64,000 bases of DNA from Promethearchaeota archaeon. Lineage in GTDB: Archaea; Asgardarchaeota; Thorarchaeia; Thorarchaeales; Thorarchaeaceae. This document shows, in pieces, positions 58,554 through 64,000 of this stretch. The notes beneath the pieces were generated by a model that did no database searches, was not told the DNA's origin, and worked only from the letters and a program-made list of their open reading frames with translations. Made by a program: the position numbers and the translations under genes. The stretch is taken from positions 186,001-250,000 of the forward strand of contig WJMJ01000059.1 in the NCBI GenBank assembly GCA_014728035.1, written 5' to 3'. Within the stretch, counting starts at the first letter, position 1, and each line of letters opens with the position of its first letter.

Positions 58554-58658
58554 TGGGCCGGGCCGGAGCTTCAGTCACGGTGTGATTCACCCAGACTTTT
58601 GAACCAGCGATCCCCGCCGTGTGAAGGCGGTATCATAGCCGAGCTAGACCACCGGCCC
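58554..58658 (-). tRNA. tRNA-Val(CAC) with T-loop intron
   Basis: Acceptor GGGCCGG pairs with CCGGCCC; the discriminator is A and CCA is not encoded (CTA follows). The anticodon arm is CCGCC-TTCACAC-GGCGG, with anticodon CAC. T-stem halves GCTGG/CCGGC lie 37 nt apart. Removing 58568-58597 restores TTCAAAT. Confidence 0.93.
58568..58597 (-). other. BHB intron in T-loop (59/60) of tRNA-Val(CAC)
   Basis: The outer helix is GCTGG/CCGGC, the central helix TTCA/TGAA, the 5' bulge AAA and the 3' bulge GCT. The inner helix is GTCTGGGTG/CACCGTGAC (a 2x2 mismatch inside) with loop AATCA. The 30-nt intron has the same position, length and layout as that of tRNA-Phe. Confidence 0.9.
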
Positions 58659-58680
58659 TGATTGCTGGTGCTATTACTGA

Positions 58681-58839
58681 CTATTGCTTCTTTCGACGCT
58701 TTGGTCTGAGGTCTTTGTTTTTGCATTTTCTGCACTTCTTAGCATTCATTGGATTTGTAGCTCCACAGGTGCGACAAACTTTCTTGTATAGTAAGTAATG
58801 CTGTGCAAGTCTGCGTTTTTCTATGTCAACAACTGGCAT
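58681..58839 (-). CDS. rpl40e: Ribosomal protein L40e
   Basis: This 52-residue protein was read directly from the minus strand: [20 protein letters not shown], then CRTC and, 11 residues on, CRKC (a zinc ribbon), and a basic end [11 protein letters not shown]. It is the archaeal L40e without the ubiquitin fusion seen in eukaryotes. It lies just upstream of tRNA-Val(CAC) on the same strand. Confidence 0.95.
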   Translation of the reverse strand: MPVVDIEKRRLAQHYLLYKKVCRTCGATNPMNAKKCRKCKNKDLRPKRRKKQ

Positions 58840-58963
58840 CTTAAGACCTCGTATCTTAGTAAGCTGACTCTATTGAAAAAGTCTGCTCAGGGCAACCATT
58901 CAGGTGAGATTTTAAACCTTGTGTTTGCACATCTAAAATCTCACCTGTGCATTCTTTGAAAAG

Positions 58964-59833
58964 TTACATCACATCTTTCAGTAGGGTTGCAACGTCACTA
59001 GGTTTCTCAGCAACTGGAATTCCAGCTTTGTTGAAGGCCTCAATTTTTGCTTTCGCAGTTCCAGTACTTCCACTGATAATTGCTCCAGCATGCCCCATTC
59101 TTTTTCCGGGTGGTGCAGTTCTACCTGCGATGAATGCCACAACAGGACGGTCGTAATTCTCTTTAATATAGGCAGCAGCACGTTCTTCAGCGTCCCCTCC
59201 TATTTCTCCAACTAACACAAGAGCTTTGGTCTTTTTGTCCTCCTTGAAGAGCTTGACACCCTCAGCAGGGGTTAGTCCAACACAAGGGTCTCCTCCAAGT
59301 CCTATGGCTGTAGAAATTCCAATACCCGCATGGGTCATTCCAGCTGCGATTTCATATGTGAGAGTTCCACTTCTCGACATGAGACCAACATCTCCTCCAG
59401 AAAACACATGACCCGGCATTATTCCTAGTTTCTGTTTATCTCCAGGAGTGATGATTCCAGGAGTATTTGGCCCAATAACTGTAATCCCTTTCTTCTTAGC
59501 AGCATGGATGACTCTGATTTCATCTTTGACCGGTACATGTTCTGTAATCAATACGACTGGATTCAGATTGGCAGCAATCGCTTCCATGGCGGCATCGCCT
59601 GCGAATGGTGCTGGCACGAAAATTACGGATGCAGTTACATCGTGTTCTTCTTTTGCTTGTTTCACACTATCGTAAACCGGAACTCCATGGATCTCTTCTC
59701 CACCTTTTCCAGGTGTCATTCCTGCAATAATTTTTGTACCGTATTCTAACATTGCTTCAGTATGGAATGTTCCCTGAGAGCCTGTTATTCCTTGGATTAT
59801 CACTTTAGTATCTTTATCAACTAGTACTGGCAT
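58964..59833 (-). CDS. sucD: Succinyl-CoA synthetase alpha subunit
   Basis: This 289-residue CoA-binding subunit has IIQGITGSQGTFHTEAML (CoA/nucleotide fold), GPNTPGIITPGD and the active-site His region GKRMGHAGAIISG. With SucC it makes succinyl-CoA or, in reverse, ATP/GTP from it; related ADP-forming acyl-CoA synthetases are less likely because the alpha and beta subunits are separate and of SucCD size. It directly abuts sucC. Confidence 0.95.
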   Translation of the reverse strand: MPVLVDKDTKVIIQGITGSQGTFHTEAMLEYGTKIIAGMTPGKGGEEIHGVPVYDSVKQAKEEHDVTASVIFVPAPFAGDAAMEAIAANLNPVVLITEHVPVKDEIRVIHAAKKKGITVIGPNTPGIITPGDKQKLGIMPGHVFSGGDVGLMSRSGTLTYEIAAGMTHAGIGISTAIGLGGDPCVGLTPAEGVKLFKEDKKTKALVLVGEIGGDAEERAAAYIKENYDRPVVAFIAGRTAPPGKRMGHAGAIISGSTGTAKAKIEAFNKAGIPVAEKPSDVATLLKDVM

Positions 59834-60979
59834 CTATTTTCCCTCCTCGACAAGACCCACAACTTTTTCGGCTGCTTCTTCCATTGTCTTGAGGAATGGT
59901 ATTCCTGCGTCATTCAAAATCTTCTGTCCCTCTTCTTCGTTTGTTCCTACCATTCTTATGACCATAGGCACCTCAATACCATATTTCTCTCTGGCTGCTA
60001 AGATGCCATTGGCTACGTCATCACATCGTGTGATTCCTCCCATGATATTGACGAGTATTGCCTTCACATTTTCGTACATCTGTGCTATTTTTATTCCCAT
60101 TTCTACTCTCTCTGCATCTGAGCCACCACCAAGATCCAGAAACGTGCTTGCACTCCCTCCGTAGAGTGACACTGCGTCAAGAGTTGCCATAGTTAATCCT
60201 GCACCATTACAGATACATGCAATATCTCCATCAAGTTCTACATATGCCATACCATGATCTGTAGCAAGTTGCTCCCGTTCGTTTTGTTCAACTGGCTCAC
60301 GTTCTAGTTTTTCAATTAGTTTTTTGTGTCGATAGAGAGCATTATCATCTATATTCAATCTTGCATCAGCAGCAAAAAAGATTCCATCTTCAGTCAAAAT
60401 TAATGGATTGATTTCAGTAAGCTCCACATCGTAGCTGTCAACGATTTGCCATAGTTTTAGAAAGAATCCAGCTAGCTTATTGATTGCTTTCCCAGTGAAT
60501 CCCATAGCTATTGCCATCTGTCTTGCCTCGAAGGGTTGGAAGCCTGTATCGGGATTCACATGCATCTTGATGATTTTCTCAGGGCTTTCTTCTGCAAGCT
60601 CCTCGATTGACATTCCACCTGCTGAACTTCCAATCACCACATACTTTCTTGTATTTCTGTCAATTGTAATTCCTGCATAGATTTCTTGTTTAATGTCCAA
60701 TTTTTCTTCAACGAGCACTGCCTCAACTGGAAGGTCGTTTATTTTCATAGCGAGAATCTCTTTTGCAAGCTGTTCTGCTTGCTCTGGAGTATCCGCGAAT
60801 TTCACTCCTCCTGCTTTACCTCGTTTTCCTGAGAGCACTTGTGCCTTAACTACTACTGGTTTACCCACTTCAGTAGCACGCTTCTTTGCCTCTTGAGGGG
60901 TCTTTGCTACACCACCTGGTGGGAGTGGCATACCAAAGGCTCGGAAGATATCCTTTGCTTCATGTTCAAAGAGTTTCAT
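59834..60979 (-). CDS. sucC: Succinyl-CoA synthetase beta subunit
   Basis: This 381-residue ATP-grasp subunit starts MKLFEHEAKDIFRAFGMPLP. VVKAQVLSGKRGKAGGVKFA and AICNGAGLTMATLDAV, FLDLGGGSDAERV, VNIMGGITRCDDVANGI are the usual SucC blocks. It is followed without a gap by sucD, so the two are co-translated. Confidence 0.95.
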   Translation of the reverse strand: MKLFEHEAKDIFRAFGMPLPPGGVAKTPQEAKKRATEVGKPVVVKAQVLSGKRGKAGGVKFADTPEQAEQLAKEILAMKINDLPVEAVLVEEKLDIKQEIYAGITIDRNTRKYVVIGSSAGGMSIEELAEESPEKIIKMHVNPDTGFQPFEARQMAIAMGFTGKAINKLAGFFLKLWQIVDSYDVELTEINPLILTEDGIFFAADARLNIDDNALYRHKKLIEKLEREPVEQNEREQLATDHGMAYVELDGDIACICNGAGLTMATLDAVSLYGGSASTFLDLGGGSDAERVEMGIKIAQMYENVKAILVNIMGGITRCDDVANGILAAREKYGIEVPMVIRMVGTNEEEGQKILNDAGIPFLKTMEEAAEKVVGLVEEGK

Positions 60980-61058
60980 CGATTTTTACCACCGCAGTAC
61001 GGGGCATCATATTTAGCCCCTAAACTCGTTGCGACAGCCTAAATAATCCATAAAAAGA

Positions 61059-63269
61059 TTAACTTATTGCGGCTAAAATTATACCTAGTCTTTCATCTAA
61101 TTTCTTACAATCTTCCAGAAGATGGGTGTGGATATCAGATTCTATAAGGTTCAGCAAAATCAGATTCACATATTGTATTTCTTCAATACAATTTTCAATC
61201 ACACCCGGAAGATCATTTTCACAGGCAATATTTTCAATACTTTCAGACCCAATCGACTTCAAAATACGTGAAATCATCTCATTAGGTAATCCCGTTCTTG
61301 ATTTTACAAGTTTCTCCAGTATTAAATTCAGATTTTTCTTTTTCTTTTTTAAAGCTCTTAGTACAACTTTTGCATCCCGAACAGGAACACCCAGTAACGA
61401 TACACTTTCTCCTAATTCTGTACACTCTATCTTCTTTCCCTCTCTGTAGACCAACCCTTCTCGTTCAAGGTCTTCTAGAATTTCCATCCCTCGGAATGCT
61501 TGTTTGATTACTCCCGGTGCATATGGTTTGGTTTCATCATTAGCTAATATGAACCTAGAAAACTTCACTAAATGTTTACAAAGTCTCTGGCGTTTCACTC
61601 CCTGATATTTCCAAGACTCGCACGAACAAGACACCCCCTCTTTACTTTTCAATGTGACAAAATGCCATAGGTCTCTACTCTGACTTCTCACAAGTCCTTC
61701 TATCTTGTATGGTGTTACTGAAACTAAACTAACCATCTTATCTTCAATTTCTGAAGCTCGTTTTTGTGTGCTTTTGGTTGATTGAAGGCCAATAAGTTTC
61801 TCGATGTCTATTCCCTCAGATGGAAAAACTCTCTTGGTGATGTCTGTTGTCCGATTTATTGATGCCCAAAAAGTACGATAAAGAACACTGAATGGGTCTT
61901 TTTCTTCTACTCCTGATTGACACATCTGATTTAGAATTAGATCTTGTATATTCTCACGGGTGTCCATGAGACTATCTACTTCACCTTTTACTGGAAAGAT
62001 ATAACCATCCTGGTTTTGAACAAAATATTTTGATAATATTCTTCTTCGTTCTGTTTCGTTATCAACTACTACTGTGCCAAATCCCTCATTATCTAAACCA
62101 ATTCTACCTGCAGAATGTAATGCTTCATCTAATTCCCATTCGGTTAGCATGGTCAAATTTTCTTCTCCAGATAGCTCCATACCAATGCCTTGCATAAATA
62201 CTCCCATCAGGAATACAACTGTAGCCTTCATTCCACTTGCAATAGAGAATCTTGTAGGCATTACTAACACTGGGATAATTCCTTCTGACCAAGCTTTTGA
62301 AATTGCTCTTCGTTGAGCTGATGCTACTCCTTCATGAATAAATGGAACACCCATTCTTATTGTTTCAGCCAATTGTTGAGTCATGGTACACTCAGCATAT
62401 TTTTTCATAACTTCATTTGATACTTCTATTAGTCTATCTTTATGTTCTGGCTTGAGTCGTAGATCCAACTTGTCATCAGGATTTGATCCTAATCCAGAAA
62501 GTTGCATTGCAATTCTTTCACATGTGGAAGTATTGGGACAAAGAATTAGAGTCAATCCTCGTGAGTAATGAATGTATTCTGTAAGGTCTTTGAATTGTTT
62601 ATCAATACCCTCAAATTGTTTCACGCTAAATATGCGTTTCAAATCTGGTTTTGGATCTTCTACGATTGTTGCTTGTAACCATTCTGCTAGTTCTGTAATA
62701 TCAGCTACAGAGGGACATATCGCGAGATACTGAATCTTTTGACCTAACCCCATCATTTTGACAATTATACTTTCAAGTCTTGGGCCAATGCTCGTCCTTC
62801 CAATTAGGTCCATTCTCTTAATAACTACACATCTCAGATTCTTGAGGATTTCGGGATGTGTTCGAATTGCAATACTGAATGCTCGATATGTAGCAACAAT
62901 GACTCTTCCTATATGCAAGTCTGATTGGATAGCTTTTCTTCGTCTATCTATAAGGGTTGCTTCTACACCTAACCGGAGACATTTCTGCCCAATACTTTTT
63001 AGTGCTTGATTTGCAGAATGGGGATTTGGACATAGAATTACTCCTTTCGCTCGAAAGTCTGTTGCTATTGTACTGAGGAGACTTATTTCTGAAATTTGGT
63101 ATGCTTCTTCATAGTCGTAGGTTACAAGAATTTGGTTTTGTTTTCTAAGGATTCCTTTTTGAAGCGCATTCATCTGAAAGTCTGTAAGCTTGTCCATCCC
63201 TTCTCTTCTAAGAATCTCAAGAAGCCGAGGGGATCTCATTTCGAGTTCCAGCTCACGTAATGCACTCAT
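61059..63269 (-). CDS. Ski2-like helicase relative lacking ATPase motifs, with SWIM zinc finger
   Basis: This is a 736-residue two-RecA-domain protein of the archaeal Ski2 type. Where motif I (GKT) should lie, after LTDFQMNALQKGILRKQNQILV, it reads TYDYEEAYQ. Motif II is VVIKRMDLI instead of DExH. Motif VI is only partly kept (HSAGRIGLDNEG). A SWIM finger (SCSCESWKYQGVKRQRLCKHL; C-x-C...C-x-H, about residues 550-570) lies after the core. It is probably a binding platform rather than a motor. ATG 63269 has GTGAT upstream. Confidence 0.75.
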   Translation of the reverse strand: MSALRELELEMRSPRLLEILRREGMDKLTDFQMNALQKGILRKQNQILVTYDYEEAYQISEISLLSTIATDFRAKGVILCPNPHSANQALKSIGQKCLRLGVEATLIDRRRKAIQSDLHIGRVIVATYRAFSIAIRTHPEILKNLRCVVIKRMDLIGRTSIGPRLESIIVKMMGLGQKIQYLAICPSVADITELAEWLQATIVEDPKPDLKRIFSVKQFEGIDKQFKDLTEYIHYSRGLTLILCPNTSTCERIAMQLSGLGSNPDDKLDLRLKPEHKDRLIEVSNEVMKKYAECTMTQQLAETIRMGVPFIHEGVASAQRRAISKAWSEGIIPVLVMPTRFSIASGMKATVVFLMGVFMQGIGMELSGEENLTMLTEWELDEALHSAGRIGLDNEGFGTVVVDNETERRRILSKYFVQNQDGYIFPVKGEVDSLMDTRENIQDLILNQMCQSGVEEKDPFSVLYRTFWASINRTTDITKRVFPSEGIDIEKLIGLQSTKSTQKRASEIEDKMVSLVSVTPYKIEGLVRSQSRDLWHFVTLKSKEGVSCSCESWKYQGVKRQRLCKHLVKFSRFILANDETKPYAPGVIKQAFRGMEILEDLEREGLVYREGKKIECTELGESVSLLGVPVRDAKVVLRALKKKKKNLNLILEKLVKSRTGLPNEMISRILKSIGSESIENIACENDLPGVIENCIEEIQYVNLILLNLIESDIHTHLLEDCKKLDERLGIILAAIS

Positions 63270-63434
63270 TATTATCACTCATTTCCAAATGCGCAATTAC
63301 TTCTTACATCTATTATTCACTAAATAAACTAATGGTTTTCAATATATCGAGCTATTGTACCAAAAATGGAGCATTTTTTGGTTGTTGCGAATAGTTTAAT
63401 GGGGATTGAGCTAGACTGCAGCTGGTGATGTGCT

Positions 63435-64000
63435 ATGGAATTAGCAAGGTCTATCAAGTGCAAGGAATTGATGAAGCTCGACGTTGTTGATGCTGATGGG
63501 AAAGAAGTAGGCCACGTCGGTGATTTCACATTTGCCTTTAAAGATAAATTAGAGCTCCGCCAATTTGTCTTGGAAGGTTCGGCTTGGGAGGAATTTCTTG
63601 AGTCAATTAAAGTAAAACCGGACAGAGATCCTGTATTTGATGCATCAACAATAAAGAAGATCGATAAGAAACTATACTTATCTACTAATACTGATGAATT
63701 AAAGACTACTTGTGAAAACGATTGGATACCTGAAGATGAATACAGACTATCCGAACTTGAAAAGATGGATATTATTGACCGAGCAGGTATCAAAGTTGGT
63801 CGAATCATTGATGTTCATTTTGATGTTGATGGGTCTGCCTCATTGATAGTTGGAGGCGGCTTTTTTGAAGAAGCTCTTGAAGCAATTGGTCTGAAAGAAG
63901 ATGTTGACTTCGTCGTTCCAGGAGATGTACTTACTTGTCTTGGTGACAAGGTTCAGCTTGCTGTTACAAAAGACGAGTTAGGAACGACCATGGAAAAAGC
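63435..64000 (+). CDS. PRC-barrel domain protein, 3' end beyond window
   Basis: The frame opens at ATG 63435 (MELARSIKCKELMKLDVVD), with GGTGAT 5 nt upstream, and is open to the window end (188 codons). Two PRC-barrel-like repeats are visible: MKLDVVDADGKEVGHVGDFTF (about 13-33) and MDIIDRAGIKVGRIIDVHFDVDG (about 111-133). PRC barrels serve in RNA processing and, in archaea, in cell division (CdpB-type proteins). Which applies here cannot be told. Confidence 0.8.
   Translation, partial: MELARSIKCKELMKLDVVDADGKEVGHVGDFTFAFKDKLELRQFVLEGSAWEEFLESIKVKPDRDPVFDASTIKKIDKKLYLSTNTDELKTTCENDWIPEDEYRLSELEKMDIIDRAGIKVGRIIDVHFDVDGSASLIVGGGFFEEALEAIGLKEDVDFVVPGDVLTCLGDKVQLAVTKDELGTTMEK

Noticed and set aside
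63329-63808. A 159-codon minus-strand frame rich in Ser and Ile
   Set aside because: It is antisense to the PRC-barrel gene, which has a proper ribosome site and recognisable domain; the composition is that of a shadow frame.
1-64000. CRISPR array or cas operon
   Set aside because: I saw no regularly spaced direct repeats and no cas genes. The TnpB-type nuclease belongs to an insertion element.

Overview
The window is archaeal and AT-rich. Ribosomal proteins found only in archaea and eukaryotes (L20a/LX, L21e, L31e, L37e, L38e, L39e, L40e, S19e) sit beside aIF6, prefoldin, RNase P Rpp21, RpoF (Rpb4), aCPSF1, a proteasome beta subunit, Sm-like protein, Alba and Spt5. A eukaryote-like topoisomerase IB, longin-domain proteins (one fused to a V4R domain), L38e, and an FtsZ plus SepF division system together point to an Asgard (promethearchaeal) lineage. 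I infer that placement from gene content; no tree was made.

Layout. 1-11035 is one long minus-strand translation, secretion and division block: L10-L1-L11, a terminator, Spt5-SecE-FtsZ, PfkB kinase, ArgF, FtsY, prefoldin alpha, L20a, aIF6, L31e, L39e, PDCD5, S19e, YhbY and RNase P Rpp21. Nep1 diverges from it. 11986-23444 is mixed: tRNAs, topoisomerase IB, an arsenate reductase with a probable CTG start, an acyltransferase, PyrE, a ferritin-like protein, a longin protein, a secreted DJ-1-like protein and several unknowns. 24056-26626 is an IS607-type element with an unusually large TnpB and a decayed serine recombinase; it splits a small host gene. 26707-40318 is accessory: dUTPase, PadR-HAAS operon, peroxiredoxin, methyltransferase, GNAT, a membrane/longin-V4R signalling operon, an archaeal asparagine synthetase beside an Lrp/AsnC regulator, a LAGLIDADG-like ORF abutting tRNA-Ala, a 12-codon minigene with its own terminator, and a prolyl oligopeptidase. 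40483-64000 returns to information processing: L37e/Lsm, PUA protein, Ski2-type helicase, SepF, aCPSF1, proteasome beta, FKBP, Mtq2-like methyltransferase, KsgA, DUF655, RpoF, L21e, Pus10, geranylgeranyl reductase, Pth2, TruD, a KH protein, Alba, aCPSF2, L38e, L40e, succinyl-CoA synthetase, a SWIM-containing helicase relative without its ATPase motifs, and a PRC-barrel protein cut by the window end.

The most striking signal is in the tRNAs. Four of six carry insertions of about 30 nt, none at the usual 37/38 position. tRNA-Phe(GAA) and tRNA-Val(CAC) have 30-nt introns at the same T-loop site (59/60) inside canonical bulge-helix-bulge folds, and tRNA-Ala(GGC) has a 30-nt D-loop intron at 20/21. 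tRNA-Gly(TCC) has a D-loop insertion whose splice sites I could not resolve. Other leads are probable CTG start codons behind good Shine-Dalgarno sites (arsC, geranylgeranyl reductase), a zinc finger inserted into Spt5, the large TnpB, the longin-V4R operon, and the proline-rich peptide minigene next to the prolyl oligopeptidase.
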